Origin: Hungatella hathewayi WAL-18680
GTDB lineage: Bacteria > Bacillota > Clostridia > Lachnospirales > Lachnospiraceae
Length of the DNA: 32,747 nucleotides
Assembly: GCF_000235505.1 (NCBI RefSeq)
Contig: NZ_JH379027.1
Span: 1,741,589 to 1,774,335 of the forward strand
Direction: 5' to 3'
Shown: positions 1 to 9,070 of the stretch, one piece after another
How positions within the stretch are numbered: the first letter of the stretch is position 1
Layout of the letters: every line of letters begins with the position of its first letter
Program-made: the position numbers and the translations under genes
Notes under the pieces: generated by a model
What the model saw: the letters and a program-made list of their open reading frames with translations, nothing else
Databases searched by the model: none
Told to the model about the DNA's origin: nothing

Positions 1-3000
1 TTTTTTGGAATCCTCGTCGAAGGCGTTGGCGGACAGGGCGATGATGGGGATGGTGCGGGCGTCTGGGTGGCCGCAGGTGCGGATGCGGCGGGTGGCTTCT
101 AAGCCGTCCATGACGGGCATGCGGATGTCCATGAGGATGGCGTCAAACCGGCCGGGCTCTTCGCTGCAGAAGAACTCCAGGGCCTCCTGGCCGTTGGCGG
201 CGCACTCCACCGTGAGGCCGTTCATCTCAAGAAGAGTCTGGGCAATCTCCCGATTGAGCTCGTTGTCCTCAGCCAGAAGGATGCGCCGGCCATGGAAGTC
301 GGGCAGGGATACCGGTGTTTTGGTGTCCGCCTGTTCGGAGACCTCCTCGGGAGCGTAGGAGAAGGCCAGCGTGAAGAAGAACCGTGACCCTTTTCCCACT
401 TCGCTCTGCACCTCCAGAATGCCGCCCATCATCTGGACCAGACGGTAGGAGATGGACAGCCCCAGTCCCGTGCCGCCCTGGCGGGAAGCCGTGCTGGCGT
501 CCGCCTGCTCGAAGGGATTGAAAATGCGGGACAGAGAGGATGGCTCAATTCCACAGCCGGTGTCCATAACAGAAAAGCGGTACACCGCCTTCGGCTCCGT
601 CTCCAATTCCTCCACACGGACCGTGATGCCGCCCTGGGAGGTGAATTTTACCGCGTTGCCGATCATATTTACCAGCACCTGGTTCAGCCGCAGGCTGTCT
701 GCCCGAAGCAGCCGGTTTCGAACCCGTCCGTCCTCCAGGCGCATACTCAGTCCCTTTTCCTGGGCCTGGGCGTGAAACAGGGAGTTGAGACTTTCCAGAA
801 GCTGTGACAAATCCAGGGCGCCGTAGTTCAATTCCAGTTTGCCGCTCTCGATGCGGGACATGTCCAGGATATCATTTACCAGGTTTAGCAGGTAGACATT
901 GGACGACTCAATCTTCTCAAGACAGTCCAGTGTCTTGGCCGAATCGTGCACCACACTCTTGGCGATGGTCGTCATGCCGCTGATGGCATTCATGGGCGTT
1001 CGAATCTCATGGGACATCCGGGACAGGAAATCCGTTTTGGCCTGGCTGATGGCGTCCGCCTTGGATTTCATGATAAAGGAGGGAACAATCTTCACCAGCT
1101 CCATGAGAAGCTTCCGATGCTCCTTCGTCCAGACAAATCCCTTCTTATCCACCTCAAAGCTCATAGAGCCCACATACTCGCCGTAATCCCAGATGCCGGC
1201 GTGAAGGCAGGAGGCGATGTTGGAAATGCCGTCCCGGAGGTTGTGGTCCGCCAGACCGTCCTCGTCGTACATGGCGGAGCAGAGCTCAAAGTCCTCCTCG
1301 GAGACATAGAAATCCTGTCCCAGCTGAAGGTCGGAGCGCCTTCTTGCCCACTGGTAGGAAAAACGGTAGGTCAGATATGCCCGGTTCGCCTCGATGATGG
1401 AGACCCTGTCAAATCCGCAGGTTTTGCCCACACGGGCCAGCAAAAGGCTGACAGCGTCGTCCAGACTTTTGGTCTTCCCCAGCAAATCCAGGGCGAAGGA
1501 ACCCAAATCGCCGTCCGCCAGGGAACTGCCGGTCTCGATTTCATTTATCAGATGTTCCTCCGTATCGATCTGTGCCAGGCGGGCATCCGCAATCTGCGCG
1601 TCCAGATAGGAGCAGGCCGTCCCCTTGTTGTTTTCCTTGACGAATTTCAGAGTGCTGGCCGCACAGCGGTAGAGGGTGTTGTAATCACCGGCCGCCTCCG
1701 TGCTGCACATGCCGACACTGACGGAGACTTGGATATCCCGCTCCGTTTTCTCCAATATATTCCTCGCCAGCCTGGCCAGCCTTACGCCGGTCTGGCTGGC
1801 AGTCTTTCTGTCCCGCTTTTTGAGAAACAGCATAAATTCATCGCCGCCCAGACGAATCAGAATATCGTCCGGCTTCGTCTCAGCTTTCAATAAATCGGCT
1901 GTCTCCTGGAGAACGGCGTCGGCAAAGACGCGCCCTTCCTTTTGATTGATAATGTCGAAGTCGTCCATATCCAGAAGCACCAGCATGCCATGTTCGCGGG
2001 CGGGCCGTCTGCTCAAATAATCCTGAATCATCTGGATGCCCGTCTCCCGGTTGTATAGTCCGGTCAGCCGGTCTCTGGAGCGTGCCTCAAGAAGCGCCAG
2101 TTCCATCTCCTTCTGGCGGTTGATATCCTCCAGAATGCCGATGACCAGCTGCGGCGCCCCGTTTTTGTCAATCCGGATGACGGAGAGAGTCTGCCGGCAC
2201 CAGTAGCTCCCGTTGCCTCCCCGAAATTCGCAGGAAGCCGTATGCTCTCCCCGGTGAATGCGTTTGTACATCTCATAAAAGGCAGGCCGGAATTCCTCAT
2301 CCACCTGGGCTTCGGCGAAGCTGCCGGGCATGTCCGTGTAGCGGGTCTCACATTTGTAAATGTTACAGGTGCGCTCCGGTACCAGGCAGGTGCCGGTCTG
2401 GGGATAATAGTAAATCTCACAGGTGTTGGTGTGCTCTAGCGCCAGGTGCAGGATTTCATTGCTGGCCTCCACCTGCTCGGTGAGCCGCTCATTTTGCTGC
2501 TCCGCCATTTTCTGCTCATTGATATCCAGGAACACGCTCTGAATCACCTGTTCCCCGTCGGTGTCGATAATCATCTCGGCCCTGCCGATAATCCAGCATT
2601 GGTTTCCGTCCTTCTGAATCATCCGGTATTCAAAGGGATTCATATCCCCCGGCTGCCGCAGCCGCTCCACCTCCGCCAGCACCCTGTCGCGGTCCTCAGG
2701 GGCAATCAGGCTGGCAAGATCCCAGTCCCGCTTGCTCCAGAATTCCTCCGGCGTGTAGCCAAAGAGGCGGATGGCCTCCTGGTTGGCATTCTTAAATTCG
2801 ACGGCTCCGTCCACCATCCGGTACTGGACGATTCCGGTCAGCACCGAGTGAAACAGATGGTCATAGTGGGCCGCCTGCTTTTCCAGCCGCTCCTGGTACT
2901 CCTTCTCCGCGGAAATATCCCGGATCACGCTGATGCATATCTGCCGCCCGTCCTCGGCCACGGCCTTCTTTCCCACATCGTTGACCCAGAGATAGCTGCC

Positions 3001-3378
3001 GTCCTTCTTTAACATGCGGTACTGCACTTCATAAGGCTTTCCGGCTTCAAATGCCTTGTCAACCGTAAGGCCGACCCGCTCCCTGTCGTCGGGATGGGTG
3101 CAGTTGATGACCAGCCCGTCTATGGCGGCCACAAACTCCTCGAAGGTAAAGCCTAAGTAGCTGAGCATGTAATCATTGACATAGTAGAGGGGAAATCCTG
3201 GCTCTAAGTAGCCGCCTATCATGCCTCCCGGCAGATTCTGCCCCAGAATGTCGAGAGATTTTGCCCCCACATTATGCTCCTGCACGGAGCGGTTTAAGGG
3301 AGCGGCAGGGAAATACTCCTCCGGCTGCCGGTTCCCGGAATGTGCTGTGTTTGGTTGTTCAGTGTAATCGGTGTCCAT
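1..3378 (-). CDS. Hybrid sensor histidine kinase/response regulator with PAS x3, GGDEF and GAF (C-terminus cut by window edge)
   Basis: The reading frame is open for 1126 codons from ATG at 3378 to base 1, with no stop, so the 3' end lies outside. Reading the frame gives three PAS-like domains (about residues 45-165, 175-300, 310-440), a GGDEF domain (about 450-610; RLGGDEF with D at 513), a GAF-like domain (about 625-760), HisKA with SHEIRTP (H790), a HATPase domain with N, DTGCGIE and GTGLGLS boxes (about 900-1000), and a REC domain with LAEDN and phospho-acceptor D1084 in MDIRMP. No membrane segment is evident, so it is probably cytosolic. The frame ends within [11 protein letters not shown], near the last part of the REC domain; an Hpt domain could follow outside. 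AAGAAGGAA precedes the ATG. Signal and output are unknown; the architecture is certain, the function inferred. Confidence 0.93.
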   Translation of the reverse strand, partial: MDTDYTEQPNTAHSGNRQPEEYFPAAPLNRSVQEHNVGAKSLDILGQNLPGGMIGGYLEPGFPLYYVNDYMLSYLGFTFEEFVAAIDGLVINCTHPDDRERVGLTVDKAFEAGKPYEVQYRMLKKDGSYLWVNDVGKKAVAEDGRQICISVIRDISAEKEYQERLEKQAAHYDHLFHSVLTGIVQYRMVDGAVEFKNANQEAIRLFGYTPEEFWSKRDWDLASLIAPEDRDRVLAEVERLRQPGDMNPFEYRMIQKDGNQCWIIGRAEMIIDTDGEQVIQSVFLDINEQKMAEQQNERLTEQVEASNEILHLALEHTNTCEIYYYPQTGTCLVPERTCNIYKCETRYTDMPGSFAEAQVDEEFRPAFYEMYKRIHRGEHTASCEFRGGNGSYWCRQTLSVIRIDKNGAPQLVIGILEDINRQKEMELALLEARSRDRLTGLYNRETGIQMIQDYLSRRPAREHGMLVLLDMDDFDIINQKEGRVFADAVLQETADLLKAETKPDDILIRLGGDEFMLFLKKRDRKTASQTGVRLARLARNILEKTERDIQVSVSVGMCSTEAAGDYNTLYRCAASTLKFVKENNKGTACSYLDAQIADARLAQIDTEEHLINEIETGSSLADGDLGSFALDLLGKTKSLDDAVSLLLARVGKTCGFDRVSIIEANRAYLTYRFSYQWARRRSDLQLGQDFYVSEEDFELCSAMYDEDGLADHNLRDGISNIASCLHAGIWDYGEYVGSMSFEVDKKGFVWTKEHRKLLMELVKIVPSFIMKSKADAISQAKTDFLSRMSHEIRTPMNAISGMTTIAKSVVHDSAKTLDCLEKIESSNVYLLNLVNDILDMSRIESGKLELNYGALDLSQLLESLNSLFHAQAQEKGLSMRLEDGRVRNRLLRADSLRLNQVLVNMIGNAVKFTSQGGITVRVEELETEPKAVYRFSVMDTGCGIEPSSLSRIFNPFEQADASTASRQGGTGLGLSISYRLVQMMGGILEVQSEVGKGSRFFFTLAFSYAPEEVSEQADTKTPVSLPDFHGRRILLAEDNELNREIAQTLLEMNGLTVECAANGQEALEFFCSEEPGRFDAILMDIRMPVMDGLEATRRIRTCGHPDARTIPIIALSANAFDEDSKK

Positions 3379-3439
3379 TGGGTTCCTTCTTTCCGCAATC
3401 ACAATACGACTGTCCTGCTTTTACGATTCCGCATAACAA

Positions 3440-3472
3440 AATAAAAGGGGCGGGAGTTTTCTCACTCCCGCC
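3440..3472 (-). terminator. Rho-independent terminator after the 127-aa gene
   Basis: GGCGGGAGT (3449-3457) pairs perfectly with ACTCCCGCC (3464-3472) around a 6-base loop. On the minus strand the hairpin is followed by TTTTATTTT. It lies 22 bases beyond the stop codon of the small minus-strand gene and before the kinase gene, separating the two transcription units. Confidence 0.88.
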
Positions 3473-3494
3473 GAATCAATCATTTGCGATACTC

Positions 3495-3878
3495 TTATTT
3501 TAATCTCACTACGTGCTGGCAGTAAACATAGACATTCTGAATCTTCTTTGCCTGCTCGCCTTCTTCACCGAGGATGATCGGCTGTGTGCCGGATGGAGTT
3601 ACGTACAATTTAATGGCTACGGCATCCTGGCCAATCTTCATCTCTCTGGTTGCTTTGTATGGGAATTCCCTGCGCTCAATGCCTATGTAATCATAGATAA
3701 CGTTCTCCAGCTCCTTGCTGATAAAACATCTCTGTACTTCCGCGTCGAAGTTCATGTCGAGAATCGCCTTGGCCTCCTCAAAGGTCAGTGCGGTGAAACG
3801 AAAATCCCCGTTAACCAGTATCTGCGCCAGTGATTCATTGTCCAGTAATAATAATGGAGCATTGTTGTCAGTATCCAT
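3495..3878 (-). CDS. Small soluble protein of unknown function, 127 aa
   Basis: I do not recognise the family with confidence. It is a soluble, mixed alpha/beta-looking protein with no signal peptide or membrane segment. Its first 40 residues (LLLLDNESLAQILVNG, then FTALTFEEAKAILD) and a later GQDAVAIKLYV segment faintly recall the pattern of DUF1874/STIV-B116-like proteins, a weak guess only. AAGGAGGT stands 7 bases before the ATG. It has a near-consensus promoter upstream and a strong terminator downstream, so it is a monocistronic, probably well-expressed gene. It shares the upstream gap with glnS, which points the other way; no functional link is visible. Confidence 0.8.
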   Translation of the reverse strand: MDTDNNAPLLLLDNESLAQILVNGDFRFTALTFEEAKAILDMNFDAEVQRCFISKELENVIYDYIGIERREFPYKATREMKIGQDAVAIKLYVTPSGTQPIILGEEGEQAKKIQNVYVYCQHVVRLK

Positions 3879-3928
3879 AAAATACCTCCTTCTTGCAAGT
3901 TCACAGTTTTTTAATTGTGTATAAGAAT

Positions 3929-3957
3929 ATTATAATCATTAATTGTTAAATAGTCAA
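3929..3957 (-). promoter_or_regulatory. Sigma-A-type promoter for the 127-aa gene
   Basis: On the minus strand TTGACT (3957-3952) and TATAAT (3934-3929) are separated by exactly 17 bases. This is 11 of 12 consensus positions, about 50 bases upstream of the start codon at 3878. Confidence 0.8.
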
Positions 3958-4043
3958 CGAATTCAGAATCTTTTATTTATCGTTATAATATTATCAAACT
4001 ATAAATCCCCCCTTTTCGAAACTACTGAAATATGATATGATTA

Positions 4044-4055
4044 CCTAATATTAGG
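4044..4055. repeat. 12-bp perfect palindrome in the glnS leader
   Basis: CCTAATATTAGG is a perfect palindrome 22 bases before the glnS ATG and just after a TATGAT sequence (4031-4036) that could be a -10 box without an obvious -35. It could be an operator or chance in an AT-rich leader. Confidence 0.35.
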
Positions 4056-4077
4056 ATACCAACGATGGAGGGATACG

Positions 4078-5775
4078 ATGGAAGAAGTGACAAAAGTTTT
4101 AGAAACAGCAGAAAAAGAGGAGACTGTGTCTAAGAACTTTATTGAGCAGGAGATAGAGAAGGATTTGGCGGAGGGCGTCTACGACCATGTGCAGACACGT
4201 TTTCCACCGGAGCCCAACGGTTACCTGCATATCGGACATGCCAAGTCCATTTTGCTCAATTACGGTCTGGCAAAGAAGTACAACGGCAAATTCAATATGC
4301 GTTTTGATGACACCAATCCGACCAAGGAGAAGGTGGAGTTTGTGGAGTCCATTCTGGCCGACATCAAGTGGCTGGGGGCTGACTTTGAGGACAGGCTGTT
4401 TTTTGCGTCCAATTATTTTGAGCAGATGTATGAGTGCGCCGTCTTCTTAATTAAGAAGGGAAAGGCGTTTGTCTGCGATTTGACGGCCGATGAGATTCGG
4501 GAGTACCGGGGGGATTTCAAGACTCCGGGCAAGGAGAGTCCCTACCGGAACCGGAGCGTGGAGGAAAACCTGAAATTATTCGAGGAAATGAAGGCCGGCG
4601 TTTACCAGGACGGCGAGAAGGTCTTGAGAGCAAAGATTGACATGGCCTCCCCGAATATCAATATGAGAGACCCAGTCATCTACCGTGTGGCCCACATGAG
4701 CCATCACAATACCGGCGACGCCTGGTGCATTTACCCGATGTATGATTTTGCACATCCCATCGAGGATGCCATTGAGCATATCACCCACTCCATCTGTACG
4801 CTGGAGTTTGAGGACCACCGGCCGCTTTACGACTGGGTGGTGAGAGAGTGCGAGTTTGAGAATCCGCCGAGACAGATTGAGTTTGCCAAGCTGTATTTGA
4901 CCAATGTGGTGACCGGCAAGCGGTATATCAAGAAGCTGGTGGAGGACGGCATCGTGGACGGCTGGGACGACCCGAGACTGGTGTCCATCGCGGCCCTTCG
5001 AAGAAGAGGTTATACGCCGGAGTCCATCCGCATGTTTGTGGATTTGGTGGGCGTTTCCAAGGCCAACAGCTCCGTGGACTATGCGATGCTGGAATACTGT
5101 ATCCGCGAGGATTTGAAGTTAAAGAAGTCGAGAATGATGGCGGTTCTGGACCCCATTAAGCTGGTGATTGACAACTACCCGGAGGGACAGGTGGAAATGC
5201 TGGACGTTCCCAACAACCTGGAGAACCCGGAGCTTGGCGAGCGGAAGGTGCCGTTTGCGAAGGAACTCTATATCGAGCGGGAAGATTTCATGGAGGAGCC
5301 GCCAAAGAAATATTTCCGTCTCTTCCCTGGCAATGAGGTCCGCCTGATGGGAGCCTACTTTGTCACCTGCACCGGATGTGAGAAGGATGAGAATGGTAAT
5401 GTGACCGTTGTCCACGCCACCTACGACCCAGAGACGAAGAGCGGTTCCGGCTTTACGGGGCGGAAGGTGAAGGGAACTATCCACTGGGTGGCCGTTCCGA
5501 CGGCGGTACAGGCGGAGTGCCGTCTGTATGAGAACATTGTGGATGAGGAGAAGGGGAAATTAAATGCGGACGGAAGTCTGAATCTGAATCCCAACTCCCT
5601 GACCATTTTAAAGGAGTGCTACGTGGAGCCGAATTTCGGGGATGCGAAGGCTTACGACAGCTACCAGTTTGTGAGAAATGGCTTCTTCTGCGTGGACTGC
5701 AAGGACAGCACGCCGGAGCATCTGGTGTTCAACCGGATTGTGTCGTTGAAGAGCTCTTTTAAGCTAAATAAATAG
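4078..5775 (+). CDS. glnS: Glutaminyl-tRNA synthetase (glutamine--tRNA ligase)
   Basis: Charges tRNA-Gln with glutamine in the cytosol. The 565-aa protein aligns by eye to E. coli GlnRS over its length: class I signature [15 protein letters not shown] with HIGH at residues 51-54, FDDTNP, the [15 protein letters not shown] active-site region, GWDDPRL and [12 protein letters not shown], then the anticodon-binding beta-barrels ([27 protein letters not shown]). The second class I motif, MSK in E. coli GlnRS, reads T279-G280-K281: the lysine is kept but Met-Ser is not. ATG follows a GGAGGG ribosome site. It is monocistronic, with a hairpin 35 bases after the stop. No T-box leader fits in the short upstream gap. 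The family assignment is firm. Confidence 0.96.
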   Translation: MEEVTKVLETAEKEETVSKNFIEQEIEKDLAEGVYDHVQTRFPPEPNGYLHIGHAKSILLNYGLAKKYNGKFNMRFDDTNPTKEKVEFVESILADIKWLGADFEDRLFFASNYFEQMYECAVFLIKKGKAFVCDLTADEIREYRGDFKTPGKESPYRNRSVEENLKLFEEMKAGVYQDGEKVLRAKIDMASPNINMRDPVIYRVAHMSHHNTGDAWCIYPMYDFAHPIEDAIEHITHSICTLEFEDHRPLYDWVVRECEFENPPRQIEFAKLYLTNVVTGKRYIKKLVEDGIVDGWDDPRLVSIAALRRRGYTPESIRMFVDLVGVSKANSSVDYAMLEYCIREDLKLKKSRMMAVLDPIKLVIDNYPEGQVEMLDVPNNLENPELGERKVPFAKELYIEREDFMEEPPKKYFRLFPGNEVRLMGAYFVTCTGCEKDENGNVTVVHATYDPETKSGSGFTGRKVKGTIHWVAVPTAVQAECRLYENIVDEEKGKLNADGSLNLNPNSLTILKECYVEPNFGDAKAYDSYQFVRNGFFCVDCKDSTPEHLVFNRIVSLKSSFKLNK

Positions 5776-5809
5776 GAATTAGAGATAGTAGAAGGACAAC
5801 CAGATAGAA

Positions 5810-5850
5810 GAAAGGCTGATGCGGATTGTGATAATGCGAATCAGCCTTTC
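5810..5850 (+). terminator. Terminator-like hairpin after glnS
   Basis: GAAAGGCTGAT (5810-5820) pairs perfectly with ATCAGCCTTTC (5840-5850). The following TTCGT is T-poor, so termination may be incomplete and read into the MocR gene is possible. Confidence 0.65.
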
Positions 5851-5888
5851 TTCGTAAGCGTGCCGGCAATGAGGAGGAAGGATGCCTT

Positions 5889-7319
5889 ATGGAGCTGATG
5901 ATTCCGTTAAATACCCGCTCAGGGGTTCCCATGTACGAGCAGATATATAGTTATATGAAAGAAGAAATACGGAAGGGGAATCTAAAGGCGGCCACCAGAC
6001 TGCCTTCCACCAGAGTTCTGGCGGAGAATCTGAAGGTGAGCCGGAGCACCACCCAGATGGCCTATGAGCAGCTGGTGTCGGAGGGATATATTGAGACGGT
6101 TCCCTGCAAGGGCTATTATGTGACCAGGATTGAAGAACTGGTGGAGGTGAAGCAGGCCGCCGGGGAGGATTTCCGGGCAGGGCTGGAGGCGGCGCCGCAT
6201 GAGCGCTATCAGGTGGATTTTTCGCCGAGAGGGATTGATTTGAATCATTTTCCATATAATGCATGGAGAAAGGTGACGAAGAATACCCTGGTGGATGACA
6301 ACAAAGAGCTGTTTCTCACGGGGAATCCCCAGGGGGAGGCGGCGCTGCGGGAGGCTATCCGGGGATATCTTCACTCGGCCAGAGGAGTGAACTGCAGCCA
6401 GGAGCAGATTATCGTGGGCGCGGGGAGCGAGTACCTGCTGATGCTGCTGTCCCGGATTCTGGGAACGGAGCATGTGATTGCCATGGAGAGTCCCACCTAC
6501 AAGCAGGCGTATCTGGTACTGGACAGTCTGGGTTATCCGGTGGTTCCGGTGGAAATGGACCGCTATGGGCTCAGTGCAAAGCTGTTGGAGGAGAGCGGGG
6601 CCGATATCGCCCATGTGATGCCGTCCCACCAGTACCCTATGGGGATTGTGATGCCGGTGAAACGGCGGCAGGAGCTGTTAAACTGGGCGGGGAAGAGTCC
6701 GTCCCGGTATCTCATAGAGGATGATTACGACAGTGAGTTCCGCTACAAGGGCAAGCCGATTCCGGCGCTCCAGGGGATGGACAGCGCCGGGAAGGTTATC
6801 TATATCGGGACATTCTCCAAGTCCATTGCGCCGGCCATCCGTGTCAGCTATATGGTGCTGCCGGCGCCGCTGATGGAAAATTATCAGAAGAAGGCCGGAT
6901 TCTACGCGTCCACAGTGTCCAGGATTGACCAGAATATTCTGTACCAGTTTCTGGTGGACGGGTACTATGAGCGTCATCTGAACCGGATGCGGGCGATTTA
7001 CAAGGCGAAACATGACACGCTGATGGCGGCCCTCAAGGAACTGGAAGCGGAGTTTTCGGTGAAGGGGGAGTATGCGGGGCTTCATGTGCTGCTGACCCAT
7101 AAAAAGGGCCGGCCGGAGAGCTGGCTTGTGGAGCGGGCGAAGAAGTCGGGGGTGAAGGTGTACGGCTTGTCGTCCTATTTCATTCATCCGCAGCATAATA
7201 TGTATCCGTCCACAGTGGTTCTGGGATATGCCAATTTGGATATGGAGGAGATTGAGCGGGGGATTGCGTTGTTGAAAGATGCCTGGGGAGAGGAACCTGG
7301 GAATAATACTGTGAAATAA
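5889..7319 (+). CDS. MocR/PdxR-type transcription regulator (GntR HTH fused to class I aminotransferase fold)
   Basis: The 476-aa protein has an N-terminal GntR winged helix (about 10-80: PMYEQIYSYMKEEI, LPSTRVLAENLKVSRST, SEGYI...GYYV) followed by a fold-type I aminotransferase domain (about 110-465). The PLP lysine is K311 in GTFSKS; the IEDDYDSEFRY segment holds the aspartate that contacts the pyridine nitrogen. Family members bind DNA and sense PLP or an amino compound such as GABA; the effector here cannot be read from sequence. AGGAGGAAG precedes the start, with a slightly long spacer; an ATG three codons later is possible. It is followed 18 bases later by a membrane protein gene, probably cotranscribed. 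A free-standing aminotransferase is unlikely given the intact HTH. Confidence 0.9.
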   Translation: MELMIPLNTRSGVPMYEQIYSYMKEEIRKGNLKAATRLPSTRVLAENLKVSRSTTQMAYEQLVSEGYIETVPCKGYYVTRIEELVEVKQAAGEDFRAGLEAAPHERYQVDFSPRGIDLNHFPYNAWRKVTKNTLVDDNKELFLTGNPQGEAALREAIRGYLHSARGVNCSQEQIIVGAGSEYLLMLLSRILGTEHVIAMESPTYKQAYLVLDSLGYPVVPVEMDRYGLSAKLLEESGADIAHVMPSHQYPMGIVMPVKRRQELLNWAGKSPSRYLIEDDYDSEFRYKGKPIPALQGMDSAGKVIYIGTFSKSIAPAIRVSYMVLPAPLMENYQKKAGFYASTVSRIDQNILYQFLVDGYYERHLNRMRAIYKAKHDTLMAALKELEAEFSVKGEYAGLHVLLTHKKGRPESWLVERAKKSGVKVYGLSSYFIHPQHNMYPSTVVLGYANLDMEEIERGIALLKDAWGEEPGNNTVK

Positions 7320-7337
7320 GAGAGGATAGAATATTTG

Positions 7338-8327
7338 ATGAAACCGGAAGATATCAAACGAAAGCTGGGGGAGCTGAGGGAGAATGCGGGAAAGACCGGG
7401 ATGGGGGCTTTCCAGTGGTTTCAGGGACATGAGAGACTTCTGGTGGTCGCGGGAGCACTGGTTGTCATCGTACTGGTGGTGGCGGTGGTGCCTGGACGCA
7501 GGGGAGATGGAAATGCCGGCGGAGGAGATTTGGGGCCGGCGGTAACGCCGGCCCAGTTGGCCAGCCCGGCAGATGCCAGTCCGGCGGATGCGGGCCAGAT
7601 GGCCGGTAACGGCTCCAATTCGGCCCAGGAAGGCGGGAGAATGCGTCAGGGCAGAATTCCCGGCCCACAGCTGGAAACGGACCAAATCGAGCTTCTGGAC
7701 GGTCTGGCGGCGGCGTTAAAGAGCCGGGACCTGGAAGCCGGCGGCGCCATGCTGCTGGACAACGAGCAGAAGCTGGATTACCTGTTCTACCAGGTGATGA
7801 AGGGCGAGCCATATCTCTACCGGGATGGCACATTGTCCTCCGAACTGGAAGGTGAGGGTCTGGTGATGACCCGGCCGGTGGCGGCATTTTACGGAACCTT
7901 TGAAAATGGGATGCCGGAGGGCGCCTGCGTGGCCATCCAGGGAATCGAGCTGGACGGAGTCCGCTATGATTACGCCGACGGAATCTGGTCAGGTGGGAAG
8001 TTAAACGGTGAGGCGGAGGCCGGATATCATTATTATAATGGAAGCGGGGAAGGCGAGAGCCAGGCGGTGAAACGGATTGGCCGGTTTGTGGACGATTTGA
8101 TGGACGGAGCATTTACCTATGAGACGGTGAGCTCCGACGGGGAAGTGACGGTCTGGGATATGGAAGCGGAAGATGGCAGGACGAAGTTTGACGAGCGATG
8201 GCTCCACGATGACGAAAAACAGTATTATTATCTGCCGTCCAGAGAGATAGACAGCCACACGTATGTGGTTCCGGACGACGAGGCGGAAGATATCCGCTGG
8301 CGCAATATGCTGCTGTGGGGGGAATAG
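7338..8327 (+). CDS. Single-pass membrane protein with MORN-like motifs, unknown function
   Basis: I do not recognise an exact family. The 329-aa protein has a short charged N-terminus, one strong membrane helix at about 34-51, a low-complexity Ala/Gly/Pro linker (about 53-105) and a C-terminal domain expected outside the cell. That domain contains MORN-like strands: YGTFENGMPEGACVAI, GIWSGGKLNGEAEAGY and GRFVDDLMDGAF. MORN repeats in clostridial surface proteins are common but rarely characterised. I choose ATG 7338; the TTG directly before it has better spacing to AGAGGA and cannot be excluded. It is probably cotranscribed with the MocR gene and ends at a bidirectional terminator. Confidence 0.75.
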   Translation: MKPEDIKRKLGELRENAGKTGMGAFQWFQGHERLLVVAGALVVIVLVVAVVPGRRGDGNAGGGDLGPAVTPAQLASPADASPADAGQMAGNGSNSAQEGGRMRQGRIPGPQLETDQIELLDGLAAALKSRDLEAGGAMLLDNEQKLDYLFYQVMKGEPYLYRDGTLSSELEGEGLVMTRPVAAFYGTFENGMPEGACVAIQGIELDGVRYDYADGIWSGGKLNGEAEAGYHYYNGSGEGESQAVKRIGRFVDDLMDGAFTYETVSSDGEVTVWDMEAEDGRTKFDERWLHDDEKQYYYLPSREIDSHTYVVPDDEAEDIRWRNMLLWGE

Positions 8328-8350
8328 AAGAGAAGCAGTTTCCATAAAAT

Positions 8351-8384
8351 ACGGGCGGAGTGGTCATCCACTTCCGCCCGTTTT
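8351..8384. terminator. Bidirectional terminator between convergent genes
   Basis: ACGGGCGGA-GTGG (from 8351) pairs with CCAC-TTCCGCCCGT (to 8381) around TCAT, with one small bulge. T-runs flank both sides (TTTTG on plus, ATTTTATGG on minus), so it can stop both the MORN-like gene and the convergent minus-strand gene. Confidence 0.85.
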
Positions 8385-8402
8385 GTTGCTGTGTTAATGC
8401 AT

Positions 8403-8909
8403 TTACATCTCGTCGTCTTCAATTGTGGTGGACATGCTGCTCTCCACGGCATGCTTCACGGCCTCGGCTGTCTCTGTCACGGCGCTTTTCACCATGTCGG
8501 ACATGTCTTTGGCGTTCTCGGCGGTGTCCTCTGCCTTCTCGACAGCTTTTTCCGCCGTATCCTGGACTTTCTGAACGGCATCATCGGTGGTAACGCTGAC
8601 AGCGTCTGTCACGGCGTCCTCCGCGTCATACATCACTTCCGCAGCCTTTTTCATAACATCCTTTGCGGCATCCTTCACGGCCTCAGCCGTGTCTTCTTTT
8701 TTGTCACCTAAAGTGACATAGGTGCGCCCGGTCTCCGATGCATGCGGCAGTTCCCCGTCAAACTCATCGTCATCCCCCTCAAAATCATGGAAATCTTCAT
8801 CCAGCTCATTGTTAAAGGACTTGTATTTCAGAAAATAAGAGATGCCGGCAGCGATGACACCTGAGACGGTTGCCAGTGCGACAAACTTACCAAATTTTTT
8901 CTTAGCCAT
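8403..8909 (-). CDS. YtxH/LEA-like one-TM acidic helical protein
   Basis: The 168-aa protein starts with a basic stretch (MAKKKFGK), one membrane helix (about 8-27), a strongly acidic linker rich in Asp/Glu (about 34-55), and a long Ala/Lys/Glu/Val/Asp helix (about 75-155) made of recurring DAAKD, DTAEKAVEKA and DTAENAKD units. This resembles YtxH-type and late-embryogenesis-abundant-like stress proteins, but similarity through composition can mislead. GGAAGGAGAA precedes the ATG. It lies just before the groESL operon on the opposite strand, so a stress role is tempting but only inferred. Confidence 0.78.
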   Translation of the reverse strand: MAKKKFGKFVALATVSGVIAAGISYFLKYKSFNNELDEDFHDFEGDDDEFDGELPHASETGRTYVTLGDKKEDTAEAVKDAAKDVMKKAAEVMYDAEDAVTDAVSVTTDDAVQKVQDTAEKAVEKAEDTAENAKDMSDMVKSAVTETAEAVKHAVESSMSTTIEDDEM

Positions 8910-9043
8910 AATCGAGTTCTCCTTCCTGAATCCTGGTTATGATATATTATGTTCTATTTTAATACGAATACCACAAAAAAGAAAGGCATATATTTAATAA
9001 AATTTTATAAACTATCTAAAGACAGGGAAAAATATGCAAAAAT

Positions 9044-9070
9044 TTAGCACTCAACTCTTGACAGTGCTAA
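9044..9070. promoter_or_regulatory. CIRCE operator (HrcA binding site) for groESL
   Basis: TTAGCACTC (9044-9052), nine bases, then CAGTGCTAA (9062-9070). The consensus is TTAGCACTC-N9-GAGTGCTAA; only the first base of the right arm differs. HrcA, the expected repressor, is not encoded in this window. Confidence 0.95.

Noticed and set aside
946-1893. 315-codon plus-strand open frame inside the kinase gene
   Set aside because: The minus-strand frame carries continuous GAF, GGDEF and HisKA motifs; the plus-strand reading has no recognisable motif and is a mirror of GC-rich codons.
3879-4077. T-box riboswitch before glnS
   Set aside because: The gap is under 200 bases, mostly taken by the divergent promoter and AT-rich sequence; no T-box core or antiterminator stem could be found.
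6678-7685. 335-codon minus-strand open frame across the MocR and MORN-like genes
   Set aside because: It spans two genes and their gap, has low-complexity His/Arg/Pro-rich translation, and both plus-strand genes are well supported.
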